Of a stretch of 64,000 nucleotides of DNA, positions 14,583 through 23,673 are shown piece after piece. Origin of the DNA: Streptomyces sp. WZ.A104 (GTDB taxonomy: Bacteria > Actinomycetota > Actinomycetes > Streptomycetales > Streptomycetaceae); contig NZ_NWVL01000045.1 in NCBI RefSeq assembly GCF_002382885.1, positions 1-64,000 on the forward strand, read 5' to 3'. Under the pieces are notes generated by a model. The model was given only the letters and a program-made list of their open reading frames with translations. It was not told the origin of the DNA and did no database searches. The position numbers and the translations under genes were made by a program. Within the stretch, counting starts at the first letter, position 1. Every line of letters starts with the position of its first letter.

Positions 14583-17483
14583 GTGATCGCGCTCATCGTC
14601 GCCCACTTCGCGCTGGCGGCCTGCGCGGGCCCGCTGGTGCACCGGATCGGCCGGTGGGCCTTCGTCGTGCTCGCCCTGCCTCCGGCGGCCGCCACCGTGT
14701 GGGCCTTCACCCGCTGGAGCACCGCCGCCTCCGGGGGCGCGGTCACCTGGTCCTGGCAGTGGATCCCGGACTACGGCGTCTCCCTCGCGCTGCGCCTGGA
14801 CGCGCTGGCCGAGCTGATGGTGCTGCTCGCCGCCGGGATCGGCGCGCTCGTCCTGCTCTACTGCGCCTCCTACTTCACCGACGACACCCCCCGACTGGGC
14901 CGCTTCGCCGGGAACCTGCTCGCCTTCGCGGGCGCGATGCTCGCCCTCGTCCTCGCCGACGACCTGATCACGCTGTACGTGTTCTGGGAGCTGACGACGG
15001 TCTTCTCCTACCTGCTGATCGGGCACGGCAGCGAACACCGGCACAGCCGCCGCTCCGCCCTCCAGGCGCTCGTGGTCACCACGTTCGGCGGGCTCGCCAT
15101 GCTCGTCGGCTTCCTGATCCTCGGTCAGGCCGCCGGTACGTACCGCATCTCCGAGATCGTCTCCGATCCGCCCGAGACGACGCTCGCCGTGTCCATCGCC
15201 ATCGTCCTGGTCCTGTGCGGGGCCCTGTCCAAGTCCGCGATCTGGCCGTTCTCCATGTGGCTGCCGAACGCCATGGCCGCCCCGACCCCGGTCAGCGCCT
15301 ATCTGCACGCCGCGGCGATGGTCAAGGCCGGGGTCTACCTGGTCGCCCGGCTCGCCCCCGCCTTCGCCGACGTCCCCGTCTGGAAACCCGTCGTCATCGT
15401 GCTCGGCGGCGCGACCATGCTGCTCGGCGGCTGGCGGGCGCTGCGCCTGAACGACCTCAAACTGGTCCTCGCCTACGGAACCGTCAGCCAGCTCGGCTTC
15501 CTCACCCTGCTGGCCGGGACCGGTAACCGCAACGCCGCGCTCGCCGCCGTCGCGATGATCCTCGGACACGCCCTCTTCAAGGCCCCGCTCTTCCTCGTCA
15601 CCGGCATCATCGACCACGCCGCCGGCACCCGTGACCTGCGGAAACTCTCCGGAGTCGGGCGCTCCCTGCCGTACGTCGCCGGGGTCGCTGTGCTGTCCGC
15701 CGCCTCCATGGCCGCCCTGCCGCCGCTCCTCGGCTTCGCCGCGAAGGAGGCCGCGTTCGAGGCGCTGCTGCACGGTTCCACCGCCGACCGGTGGGCGCTG
15801 GCCGTCGTCGTCGCGGGCTCCGCGCTGACCACCGCGTACACCCTGCGGTTCGTCTGGGGAGCCTTCGCCCGCAAGCCCGGGGTTCCCGACACCCCCGTGC
15901 ACGGCGTGGGCCCGGCCTTCCTCGCCCCGCCCGCCCTGCTCGCCGTCCTCGGCCTGGCCCTCGGCCCCGGCGTCGGCTGGACCGACCGGCTGCTGGGCGC
16001 GTACGCCGATACGTTGACGGCCGACCCGGAGCCGTACCACCTCGCCCTCTGGCACGGGTTCGGCCTCGCCCTGCTGCTGTCGGCCGCCGCCTGGGCCGCG
16101 GGCACCCTGCTCTTCCTCGGCCGCACCACCGTCACCCGGCTCTCCCGGCGGATCGCCTGGCCCACCGCCGACAGCGTCTTCGGCCATCTGCTGCTCGGGC
16201 AGGAACGTCTCGCCCTCCAGGTCACCGGCTTCATCCAGCGCGGCTCGCTCTCCGTGTACCTCGCCACCACCCTGCTGGTCATGCTCGCCGGACAGCTCGC
16301 CGTCCTCATCGTCGACACCCCTTGGCAGGGCGCCGTGCGCCCCCGGGTCTGGGACTCCCCGATCCAGGGCGCCGTCGCCGCCCTGACCTGCGCCGCCGCC
16401 CTGCTCTGCCTGACCGTGCGGCGGCGCATGAAGGCCGTGGTCCTGGCGGGCCTGACCGGCTACGGCACCGCTCTGCTCTTCGTCGTCCAGGGGGCGCCGG
16501 ACCTGGCGCTGACCCAGTTCTGCGTCGAGACGGTCGCGATGATCGTCTTCGTGCTGGTGCTGCGCCGGATGCCGGTCCACTTCCAGGAGTCCGTGAGCAC
16601 CTGGCGGCGGGCCTCCCGCATCCCGGTGGCCCTCGCCGCGGCCGCCACCGTCGGCGTCGGGATGTGGGTCGCCGCCGCCGCCCGCACCGCCGAACCGGCC
16701 GGCTCCGCCATGGTCCAGGAGGTCGCCGACCACGGGCTCAAGGACGTCGTCGCCACCATCCTCGTCGACCTGCGGGCCTGGGACACCATGGGGGAGTCCG
16801 CCGTGCTCGCCGCCGCCGCGATCGGTGTCACCAGCCTCATCTACCTGCACCGCCGCAGCGAGGGCACCATGGCCCAGGAGGAGTTGCGGGGCCGCACCGC
16901 CTGGTCCCTGTCCGCCCACCACTCCTCCCGGCTGCCGCGGGGCGACGACGCGGCCCCCGAGCGCAGCTGGCTCGCCGCCGGGTCCACCCTCGCCCCCGAA
17001 CACCGCTCGATCGTCTTCGAAGTGGTGGCCCGGCTGCTGTTCCACCCGATCCTGGTGCTCTCCGTCTACCTGCTGTTCTGCGCCGAGAGCCTGCCCGGCG
17101 GCGGCTTCGTCGCCGGACTCGTCGCCGGGGTCGGCCTGATCACCCGCTATCTGGCGGGTGGCCGCTTCGAACTCGCCGAGGCGGCCCCCCTGCAACCCGG
17201 CCTCTTCACCGGCCTCGGTCTCTTCATCTCCACCGGGGTGGCTCTCCTCGGACTCTCGGAAGGCACCGTCCTGCACGCCTTCACCTACTACGGGCACCTG
17301 CCGGTCTTCGGCGACTACCACCTGAGTACCTCGGTCCTCTTCGACTTCGGCGTCTACCTGCTGGTCCTCGGCGTGGTCCTGGACATCGTGCGGGCCCTCG
17401 GCGCCAAGGTCGACCGGCAGATCGAACGCGCGGCAGGCGTCCTCACCCCCGAGAGCGCCCCCGAGGGAGGCCCCCCGCGATGA
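14583..17483 (+). CDS. mrpA: Mrp-type Na+/H+ antiporter subunit A (with fused MrpB domain)
   Basis: A 966-residue polytopic membrane protein and the largest subunit of the multisubunit Mrp cation/proton antiporter. The N-terminal ~500 residues resemble NuoL-type proton-pumping subunits (GALSKSAIWPFSMWLPNAM... and HAAAMVKAGVYL motifs). The last ~140 residues, containing SVYLLFCAESLPGGGFVAG, match the MnhB domain, explaining the absence of a separate mrpB. The start is GTG at 14583; no strong ribosome binding site is visible. The stop overlaps the mrpC start (ATGA). The AT-rich stretch at 14520-14550 upstream probably holds the operon promoter. Confidence 0.92.
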   Translation: MIALIVAHFALAACAGPLVHRIGRWAFVVLALPPAAATVWAFTRWSTAASGGAVTWSWQWIPDYGVSLALRLDALAELMVLLAAGIGALVLLYCASYFTDDTPRLGRFAGNLLAFAGAMLALVLADDLITLYVFWELTTVFSYLLIGHGSEHRHSRRSALQALVVTTFGGLAMLVGFLILGQAAGTYRISEIVSDPPETTLAVSIAIVLVLCGALSKSAIWPFSMWLPNAMAAPTPVSAYLHAAAMVKAGVYLVARLAPAFADVPVWKPVVIVLGGATMLLGGWRALRLNDLKLVLAYGTVSQLGFLTLLAGTGNRNAALAAVAMILGHALFKAPLFLVTGIIDHAAGTRDLRKLSGVGRSLPYVAGVAVLSAASMAALPPLLGFAAKEAAFEALLHGSTADRWALAVVVAGSALTTAYTLRFVWGAFARKPGVPDTPVHGVGPAFLAPPALLAVLGLALGPGVGWTDRLLGAYADTLTADPEPYHLALWHGFGLALLLSAAAWAAGTLLFLGRTTVTRLSRRIAWPTADSVFGHLLLGQERLALQVTGFIQRGSLSVYLATTLLVMLAGQLAVLIVDTPWQGAVRPRVWDSPIQGAVAALTCAAALLCLTVRRRMKAVVLAGLTGYGTALLFVVQGAPDLALTQFCVETVAMIVFVLVLRRMPVHFQESVSTWRRASRIPVALAAAATVGVGMWVAAAARTAEPAGSAMVQEVADHGLKDVVATILVDLRAWDTMGESAVLAAAAIGVTSLIYLHRRSEGTMAQEELRGRTAWSLSAHHSSRLPRGDDAAPERSWLAAGSTLAPEHRSIVFEVVARLLFHPILVLSVYLLFCAESLPGGGFVAGLVAGVGLITRYLAGGRFELAEAAPLQPGLFTGLGLFISTGVALLGLSEGTVLHAFTYYGHLPVFGDYHLSTSVLFDFGVYLLVLGVVLDIVRALGAKVDRQIERAAGVLTPESAPEGGPPR

Positions 17484-18097
17484 TCGTCAGCGCCTCGCTC
17501 CTCGCCACCGCCGTCGTACTCTGCGCCGTCGGCGGCATCCTCATGCTCACCCGCCCGCTGACCCGCATCCTGCTCGGCGCCGTCGTCGTGAGCAACGGCA
17601 TCAACCTGCTCGTGCTCTCCTCGACCGGTCGGGCGGGCGCCGCTCCCCTGCTGTACGGGGTCGCCTTCAACCGGATCACCGACCCACTGCCCCAGGCCAT
17701 CGCCCTCACCGCCATCGTCATCACTCTGGCCACCACCGCGTTCCTGCTGGCCATGGCCTACCGCAGCCACCAGCTCACCGGGACCGACGAGGTCCACGAC
17801 GACCTGGAGGACCGGCGTATCGTGCTGCGCGCCGAGGTGATGGGGGAGCGCAACCAGCTGCGCGAGCAGTTCCGTTCGGGGGCCGAGCCCACCGCGGAGG
17901 AACGCGAACGCTACCGCGAGGAGCGCCGCAGACTCCGCGACCGGCTGCGCGCCGACCGCGCCCGCCAGGCGCGCGGCCGCGACGCCTCCGGCGACCTCTG
18001 GAACGACGTGCTGGGCACCGACCCCGAGGACGACGAACGCGGCGGGGACGCCAAGGCCGACGACCGCTACCCCCGCGACCGAGGAGCCACCGGATGA
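17480..18097 (+). CDS. mrpC: Mrp Na+/H+ antiporter subunit C with charged C-terminal tail
   Basis: A 205-residue protein whose first ~105 residues are the NuoK-like three-helix MrpC (VVVSNGINLLVLSSTG, ITDPLPQAIALTAIVI). The remaining ~100 residues are an Arg/Glu-rich, probably cytoplasmic extension with coiled-coil character, longer than usual for MrpC (about 115 residues). Start and stop both overlap neighbours by four bases. Confidence 0.9.
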   Translation: MIVSASLLATAVVLCAVGGILMLTRPLTRILLGAVVVSNGINLLVLSSTGRAGAAPLLYGVAFNRITDPLPQAIALTAIVITLATTAFLLAMAYRSHQLTGTDEVHDDLEDRRIVLRAEVMGERNQLREQFRSGAEPTAEERERYREERRRLRDRLRADRARQARGRDASGDLWNDVLGTDPEDDERGGDAKADDRYPRDRGATG

Positions 18098-19746
18098 ACG
18101 CGCTCGTCCCGCTGCCGGTGCTACTGCCGCTGTGCGCCACCGGCCTCAGCCTGGCCTTCGGTACCCGCCTCAAACGCTTCCAGCGCTTCATCAGCGTCGC
18201 CGTGCTCAGTGCCGTCACGGCGCTCTCGGCGATCCTGATGATCGCCGCCGACAACCGGGGCCCGCTCTCCGTCCACCTCGGCGACTTCGCCCCGCCGCTC
18301 GGCATCACCCTGGTCGCCGACCGGCTCTCCGGACTGATGCTCACCGTCTCCTCGGCCGTCACGCTCTGCGTGCTCATCTACTCCCTCGGCCAGGGCATGA
18401 CCGACCGGGACAAGGAGACCCCGCTCGCCGTCTTCCACCCCGCGTATCTGATCCTCGTGGCCGGGGTCTCCTGCACCTTCCTCGCGGGCGACCTCGTCAA
18501 CCTCTACGTCGGCTTCGAGATCATGCTCGTCGCCAGCTTCGTCCTGCTCACCCTCGGCGGCACCGGACCCCGGATGCGGGCGGGCTCCACGTACGTGATC
18601 ATCTCCCTGTTCTCCTCGATGCTCTTCCTCACCGCCATCGCCATGACGTACGCGGCCGCCGGAACCGTGAACTTCGCGCAGCTCGCGGTGCGGCTGTCCG
18701 AACTCCCCACCGGGGTACAGACCCTGATCCAGGCGATGCTGCTGACCGTCTTCGCGATCAAGGCGGCCGTCTTCCCGCTCGCCGCGTGGCTCCCCGACTC
18801 CTATCCGACCGCCCCCGCCCCCGTCACCGCCGTCTTCGCCGGTCTGCTCACCAAGGTCGGTGTCTACTGCATGATGCGCACCGAGACGCTGCTCTTCCCC
18901 GGCAGCCGCCTCGGCGACCTCCTGATGGCCGTCGCGCTGGCCTCCATGGTGATCGGCATCCTCGGCGCGGTCGCCCAGACCGACCTGAAACGACTCCTCT
19001 CCTTCACCCTGATCAGCCACATCGGCTACATGGTGTTCGGGATCGGCCTCGCCACCCGGGAGGCGTACGGCGGAGCCATCGTGTACGTCGCCCACCACAT
19101 CACCGTCCAGACGACCCTGTTCCTGGTCGCCGGGCTCATCGAACGCCGCGGCGGCACCACCGAGCTGACCCGGCTCGGCGGACTGGCCAGGGCCGCCCCG
19201 ATGCTCGCGCTGCTGTTCTTCGTACCCGCGATGAACCTCGCGGGCATCCCCCCGCTGTCCGGCTTCATCGGCAAGCTCGGCCTGATGCGCGCCGGCGTGG
19301 CCGACGGCGGCGGCTGGGCCTGGGTCCTGGTCGTCGGCTCCGCGGTCACCAGCCTCCTGACGCTGTACGTGGTCGCCAAGGTGTGGAACCTGGCCTTCTG
19401 GCGGGCCGCCCCGCCCGACCTGGCCGCCGCCGGTACGGTCCTGGAGTCCGGCGACGACAGCGACGAGGACACCGACGAGGGCCCCGACCACATCCCCGGC
19501 ACCGGCGACGAGGGCGTCACCCCCGCGCACCGCCCGGCGGGCCAGGCCGTCGCCGCGACGCTGCACGGCCGGGCCGTGACCACCACCAGCCGGCTGCCCC
19601 GCCCGATGACCGCGGCCACCGCGGCGACCATCGCGCTCGGCCTCTCCTTCACGGTCCTCGCCGCCCCGCTGACCGCCTACACCGACCGCACGGCCGCCGA
19701 ACTCCTCCAGCGGACCCCCTATGTCCAGGAGGTGCTGAGCCGGTGA
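18094..19746 (+). CDS. mrpD: Mrp Na+/H+ antiporter subunit D
   Basis: A 550-residue polytopic subunit of the NuoM/NuoN type, with KAAVFPLAAWLPDSYPTAPAPVTAVFAGLLTKVG forming the conserved lysine-bearing helices thought to carry protons. A poorly conserved acidic loop (about residues 450-480, rich in Asp/Glu) precedes the last membrane segment. It is coupled by ATGA to mrpC and by GTGA to mrpE. Confidence 0.92.
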   Translation: MNALVPLPVLLPLCATGLSLAFGTRLKRFQRFISVAVLSAVTALSAILMIAADNRGPLSVHLGDFAPPLGITLVADRLSGLMLTVSSAVTLCVLIYSLGQGMTDRDKETPLAVFHPAYLILVAGVSCTFLAGDLVNLYVGFEIMLVASFVLLTLGGTGPRMRAGSTYVIISLFSSMLFLTAIAMTYAAAGTVNFAQLAVRLSELPTGVQTLIQAMLLTVFAIKAAVFPLAAWLPDSYPTAPAPVTAVFAGLLTKVGVYCMMRTETLLFPGSRLGDLLMAVALASMVIGILGAVAQTDLKRLLSFTLISHIGYMVFGIGLATREAYGGAIVYVAHHITVQTTLFLVAGLIERRGGTTELTRLGGLARAAPMLALLFFVPAMNLAGIPPLSGFIGKLGLMRAGVADGGGWAWVLVVGSAVTSLLTLYVVAKVWNLAFWRAAPPDLAAAGTVLESGDDSDEDTDEGPDHIPGTGDEGVTPAHRPAGQAVAATLHGRAVTTTSRLPRPMTAATAATIALGLSFTVLAAPLTAYTDRTAAELLQRTPYVQEVLSR

Positions 19747-20372
19747 GACGCATCCTGCGGTTCTCGTTCCGCAACGCCGATCTGCCGCCGCTGAGCTGCG
19801 AGTTCGGGGACCGCCGCAAGCGGGTACTGGACCTGCCGCTGATCGCCTGGCTCACCGTGATCTGGGTGCTGCTCTGGTCCACCCTCACCTGGGCCAACGT
19901 GCTGACCGGCCTGGTCGTCGCGGTCGCCGTCTGCCTCGCCTTCCCGCTGCCCCGGGTCGACCTCGGGCTGCGGCTCCACCTCTGGGGGATCGTGTGCCTG
20001 GCCGGATATCTCCTCCTGGACATGTACACCTCCGGCGTGAAGGTCACCCGGCAGGTCTTCGTCGGCCTCCCGCACCGGGCCGCCGTCATCGGCGTACCCC
20101 TGCGCTGCCGCAGCGACCTGATGCTCGCTGCCACCGCCGTCGCCGTCTCCAACGTCCCCGGCGGCTCCATCATCGAAGTGCGCCGGGCTACCGCCACCGT
20201 CTTCCTGCACGTCCTGGACGCCGACCTGCCCGAAGAGCTCGAAGCGGCGCGGCGCAAGGTGTGGCGCCTGGAGGAACTGACCGTACGGGCCTTCGGCACC
20301 CCCGACGAGATCGCCCGGGTCGCCGAACCCCCGCCACCGCCCCAGCCCACCCCCGGGAGGCCCGGACCATGA
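19743..20372 (+). CDS. mrpE: Mrp Na+/H+ antiporter subunit E
   Basis: A 209-residue MnhE-family subunit: two or three membrane helices near residues 30-100 followed by a soluble domain with VPGGSIIEVRRATATVFLHVLD, typical of the family. The start is GTG at 19743, overlapping the mrpD stop. A Pro-rich C-terminal tail runs to the ATGA junction with mrpF. Confidence 0.9.
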   Translation: MRRILRFSFRNADLPPLSCEFGDRRKRVLDLPLIAWLTVIWVLLWSTLTWANVLTGLVVAVAVCLAFPLPRVDLGLRLHLWGIVCLAGYLLLDMYTSGVKVTRQVFVGLPHRAAVIGVPLRCRSDLMLAATAVAVSNVPGGSIIEVRRATATVFLHVLDADLPEELEAARRKVWRLEELTVRAFGTPDEIARVAEPPPPPQPTPGRPGP

Positions 20373-20704
20373 GCGCACCCGAACAGATCGACCGGATCCT
20401 GCTGACCACCGCCGTCGTGCTGATCGTCGTCGCCGGGGCCCTGCTGCTGGCCCGGATCTGGCGCGGCCCCTCCATGCTCGACCGGGCGATCTCGCTGGAC
20501 GTCTGCGCAGCCCTGATCATCGCCGGGCTGGGCGCCAAGTCCGCCTTCGCCCGGGACCATTTCTACTTCCCGATCATGCTGGTGCTGGCGTTCCTCGGGT
20601 TCACCGGATCGGTGGGCATCGCCCGCTTCATCGCCGTACGCGACCGGCCCGGGAACGCGCCCCGCCCGCCGCACCCCGACGGCACCCAGGAGGGCCCGCA
20701 GTGA
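20369..20704 (+). CDS. mrpF: Mrp Na+/H+ antiporter subunit F
   Basis: A 111-residue MnhF-family protein with three membrane segments, including RIWRGPSMLDRAISLDV, the conserved hallmark at the end of helix one. The start overlaps the mrpE stop and the stop overlaps the mrpG GTG, so the subunits are made in a coupled series. Confidence 0.9.
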   Translation: MSAPEQIDRILLTTAVVLIVVAGALLLARIWRGPSMLDRAISLDVCAALIIAGLGAKSAFARDHFYFPIMLVLAFLGFTGSVGIARFIAVRDRPGNAPRPPHPDGTQEGPQ

Positions 20705-21054
20705 GCGCCTGGCTTCAGATCGCCGACACGGCAGGCGCCGTGGTGCTCCTCATCGGCGCCGCGATCTGCCTGCTCGGGGTGATCGGCATGATCCGGCTCC
20801 CCGACGTCCTCTCCCGCAGCCACGCGGCGACCAAACCCCAGACCCTCGGCATGATCCTGGTGCTGGTCGGGGTCGCCCTGCGGCTGCGCGGCGGCATGGA
20901 CCTCGCCACCCTCGCCCTGATCGCCTTCTTCCAGATGCTCACCGGCCCGGTCGCCTCGCACCTGGTGGCCCGATCCGCGTACCGCACCGGCCAGATCGAA
21001 CACAGCGAGCTGCTCTTCGACGAACTGGACGAACAGCTCACCGACGGGAAATGA
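20701..21054 (+). CDS. mrpG: Mrp Na+/H+ antiporter subunit G
   Basis: A 117-residue MnhG-family subunit. It has three hydrophobic segments and the conserved IGMIRLPDVLSRSHAATKPQTLG loop between the first two. It starts with GTG at 20701 overlapping the mrpF stop and closes the operon. Confidence 0.9.
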   Translation: MSAWLQIADTAGAVVLLIGAAICLLGVIGMIRLPDVLSRSHAATKPQTLGMILVLVGVALRLRGGMDLATLALIAFFQMLTGPVASHLVARSAYRTGQIEHSELLFDELDEQLTDGK

Positions 21055-21082
21055 CCGGGCCCGCATGCAATGATGCGGGCAC

Positions 21083-21841
21083 ATGCCGGACGCTGGGGGG
21101 CGTATGGGAAGCACGGGCACGGTGCTGCGCGAATTGCGCGGCGCACAGAAGAGCGCCAAGGGCGTTTCGCTCTACTCGCGGTACGTGAACCGCCCGGCCG
21201 GGCGGGTGCTGGCGGCCGGGGCATATCGCATGGGACTGGCACCCAATCAAGTTACGCTGGTCAGCGCCTTGTTCACCTACTCCGCCCTCGCCGCGGTCGC
21301 GCTCGTCGAGCCGTCGTGGACGCTCGCGGTCACCGTCTACGCGGCCCTGGCGGTCGGCTTCGCCTTCGACTCCGCCGACGGGCAGCTCGCCCGGCTCACC
21401 GGCAAGGGCGGGCCCGACGGGGAGTGGCTGGACCATGTCGTGGACTGCGGGAAGCTGCTCCTCGTCCACACCGCGGTCCTGATCTCGTTCTACCGGTTCG
21501 GTGAACTGCCCTCCGAGGCATGGCTGTTGCTGCCACTGGGCTTCCAGCTGGCCGCCGTGCTCACCTTCTGCGCCGGGCTGCTGCGCGAACAGCTCGGCAA
21601 GGCGGCGGCGAGCGCCCGCGGGCCGGCCTGGGCGGCACCGGCGGCGGCGCCGGTCTCCCGGGGGCGGGCCGTGGCGCTGCTGCCCGCCGACTACGGGGTG
21701 TTCTGCCTGGTGTTCCTCCTGCTCGGCGCACCCGGAGCCTTCCGCGCCGGGTACGCCGTGCTGGCGGTGGTGCACACCCTGTTCCTCGCGGCCTTCCTGG
21801 CCAAGTGGTTCAGGGAGCTGAAAGCGCTCCGGGCGGGCTGA
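21083..21841 (+). CDS. CDP-alcohol phosphatidyltransferase family membrane enzyme
   Basis: A 252-residue integral membrane enzyme carrying the complete family motif D-x2-DG-x2-AR-x8-G-x3-D-x3-D (in DSADGQLARLTG...DHVVD), which binds metal and the CDP-linked donor. The acceptor is unknown. Unlike housekeeping phosphatidylglycerol-phosphate or phosphatidylinositol synthases it sits beside a TagD-like cytidylyltransferase and the polysaccharide genes, so it may transfer a CDP-activated polyol to a glycan or lipid. ATG 21083 and ATG 21104 (after GGGGGG) are both possible starts. Its 3' end overlaps the convergent cytidylyltransferase gene by 32 bases. Confidence 0.85.
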   Translation: MPDAGGRMGSTGTVLRELRGAQKSAKGVSLYSRYVNRPAGRVLAAGAYRMGLAPNQVTLVSALFTYSALAAVALVEPSWTLAVTVYAALAVGFAFDSADGQLARLTGKGGPDGEWLDHVVDCGKLLLVHTAVLISFYRFGELPSEAWLLLPLGFQLAAVLTFCAGLLREQLGKAAASARGPAWAAPAAAPVSRGRAVALLPADYGVFCLVFLLLGAPGAFRAGYAVLAVVHTLFLAAFLAKWFRELKALRAG

Positions 21842-22259
21842 CGAGCACGTCCAGCGCCCGCCGCAGCTGGGTGCTGGACGTGTGCACGGTGTACGGGAAG
21901 TAGACGACCTCCACGCCCACTTCGGCGAAGTCGCGCTCCAGCTTCAGGCCCTTGTCCGTGCCCCGCCAGTCGTCGCCCTTGAAGATCACGTCGAACCGGA
22001 CCTGCTGCCAGGTCTCGACCTTGTCCGGCACGGTCTCCACGAACGCGGCGTCCACGAACCGCACGCTGCGGACGATCTCCAGTCGTTCGCGCAACGGGAT
22101 CACGGGCCGGTGGCCCTTGGCGAGGGCGGCCATCTCGTCCGAGACGACCCCCGCGACCAGGTAGTCGCACTGACTGCGGGCATGCCGCAGGATGTTCAGG
22201 TGGCCGACATGGAACAGGTCGTACACCCCGGGCGCGTAACCCACCCTGTGCTGCACCAT
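21810..22259 (-). CDS. glycerol-3-phosphate cytidylyltransferase-like nucleotidyltransferase
   Basis: A 149-residue single-domain nucleotidyltransferase of the TagD/RfaE fold. The nucleotide-binding HxGH motif is in GVYDLFHVGHLNIL near the N-terminus and a C-terminal TSSTQLRR replaces the family's ISTT-like loop. It would form a CDP- (or ADP-) activated polyol phosphate. The ATG at 22259 is chosen because GGGGGAGAGA precedes it. It converges with the CDP-alcohol transferase gene, suggesting donor synthesis and use are encoded side by side. Confidence 0.88.
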   Translation of the reverse strand: MVQHRVGYAPGVYDLFHVGHLNILRHARSQCDYLVAGVVSDEMAALAKGHRPVIPLRERLEIVRSVRFVDAAFVETVPDKVETWQQVRFDVIFKGDDWRGTDKGLKLERDFAEVGVEVVYFPYTVHTSSTQLRRALDVLVSPPGALSAP

Positions 22260-22410
22260 CCGTATCTCTCCCCCCACGGTGAACGTGATCCGGTGATGTT
22301 CCAACGACCTTACTGTGAAGAACACTTGAGCAAGCCGTGAACGGATAAGCTCGACAGGGGCTGTTCCTCGGTGGGGGCAGCGGCTGTCATGGGGGGAAGG
22401 CGATCGTCCG

Positions 22411-23673
22411 ATGAGTGATGGAGCCAGGCGCGGGCCGTTTCAGGACCGCCGCCTTCTGGTGGTGTCGACCAACTATGCCCCGGAGGTCACGGGCATCGGC
22501 CCGTACGCGACCCAACTGGCCGAACACTGGGCCGCGTCGGGCGCCCGCGTCAGGGCGCTGACCGGTATGCCGCACTACCCCGCCTGGCAGCTGGAGGAGG
22601 GCTACCGGGGCGTGTGGCGGACCGTGGAGATACGCGGTGGCGTCGGCGTGCACCGGCGCAGGCACTATGTGCCGTCCCGTCAGACCGCCCTGCGCCGGGC
22701 CGCGTTCGAGGCGAGCATTCTCGCCACCGGGCTCACCGCCCCGCCGCCGGGACGCCCCGACGCCGTGATCGCCCAGATGCCCAGCCTCGCGGGCGGCGTC
22801 ATCGGGGCCCGCCTCGCCCACCGCCACCGCGTGCCCTACCTCCCCGTCGTCCAGGACCTGATGGGCGCCGCCGCCGCGCAGAGCGGCATCCGGGGCGGGG
22901 GCCGGGCGGCCGCCGTCGCCGCGGCCGCCGAGCGGTACGCGTTGCGCGGGGCCGCCCTCGTCGGCGTCATCCACGAGAGCTTCGTCCCCGGGGTCACCGC
23001 CCTCGGCGTGGACCCCGGCCGCATCCGCCTCGTCCCCAACTGGACCCATGTGCACGGCCCCACCGCCGACCGGGCCGCCACCCGGGCCCGGTTCGGCTGG
23101 GCCGCCGCCACCCCCGTCCTGCTGCACTCCGGCAACATGGGCCTCAAGCAGGGCCTGGAGGTGCTCATCGACACCGCCCGGCTGGCCCCGGACATCCGTG
23201 TCGTTCTGATGGGCGACGGCAACCAGCGCGACGCCCTGCGCGCCCGTGCCGAGGGACTGCCCAACGTGGAGTTCCTGGAGCCCGCGAGCGCCGAGGAGTT
23301 CCCCGACGTCCTCGCCGCCGCCGATGTCCTCGCGGTCACCCAGCGGGCCTCGGTCCTCGACATGAGCGTCCCCTCCAAGCTCACCTCCTACTTCGTCTCC
23401 GGACGCCCCGTGCTCGCCTCCGTCGCCGACGAGGGCGGCACCGCCGACGAGGTCCGCCGCTCCGGGGCCGGGGTCCTCGTCGCCCCCGAGGACCCCGCCG
23501 CCCTCCTGGAAGCCGTACGCAAGTTCGCCGCCGACCCGGCCCGCGCCGACGCCCTCGGAGCCGAGGGGCCGCGGTACGTGGCACGCCACCTGAGCCGGGA
23601 GGCGGGCCTCGCCCGCTTCGACGAACTGCTCGCCGAGGTCCTGCGGGACGGACAAGGGGGCCCTCGCCGATGA
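22411..23673 (+). CDS. family 4 glycosyltransferase (WcaI-like)
   Basis: A 420-residue GT-B glycosyltransferase. The N-terminal acceptor domain begins LLVVSTNYAPEVTGIGPYA, typical of the WcaI group. The C-terminal donor domain carries SGNMGLKQGLEVLID and a conserved SVPSKLTSYFVSGRPVLAS donor loop. It is cytoplasmic or membrane-associated and adds a sugar to the lipid-linked surface polysaccharide. The stop overlaps the start of the Wzz/BY-kinase-like gene (ATGA). Confidence 0.9.
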   Translation: MSDGARRGPFQDRRLLVVSTNYAPEVTGIGPYATQLAEHWAASGARVRALTGMPHYPAWQLEEGYRGVWRTVEIRGGVGVHRRRHYVPSRQTALRRAAFEASILATGLTAPPPGRPDAVIAQMPSLAGGVIGARLAHRHRVPYLPVVQDLMGAAAAQSGIRGGGRAAAVAAAAERYALRGAALVGVIHESFVPGVTALGVDPGRIRLVPNWTHVHGPTADRAATRARFGWAAATPVLLHSGNMGLKQGLEVLIDTARLAPDIRVVLMGDGNQRDALRARAEGLPNVEFLEPASAEEFPDVLAAADVLAVTQRASVLDMSVPSKLTSYFVSGRPVLASVADEGGTADEVRRSGAGVLVAPEDPAALLEAVRKFAADPARADALGAEGPRYVARHLSREAGLARFDELLAEVLRDGQGGPRR

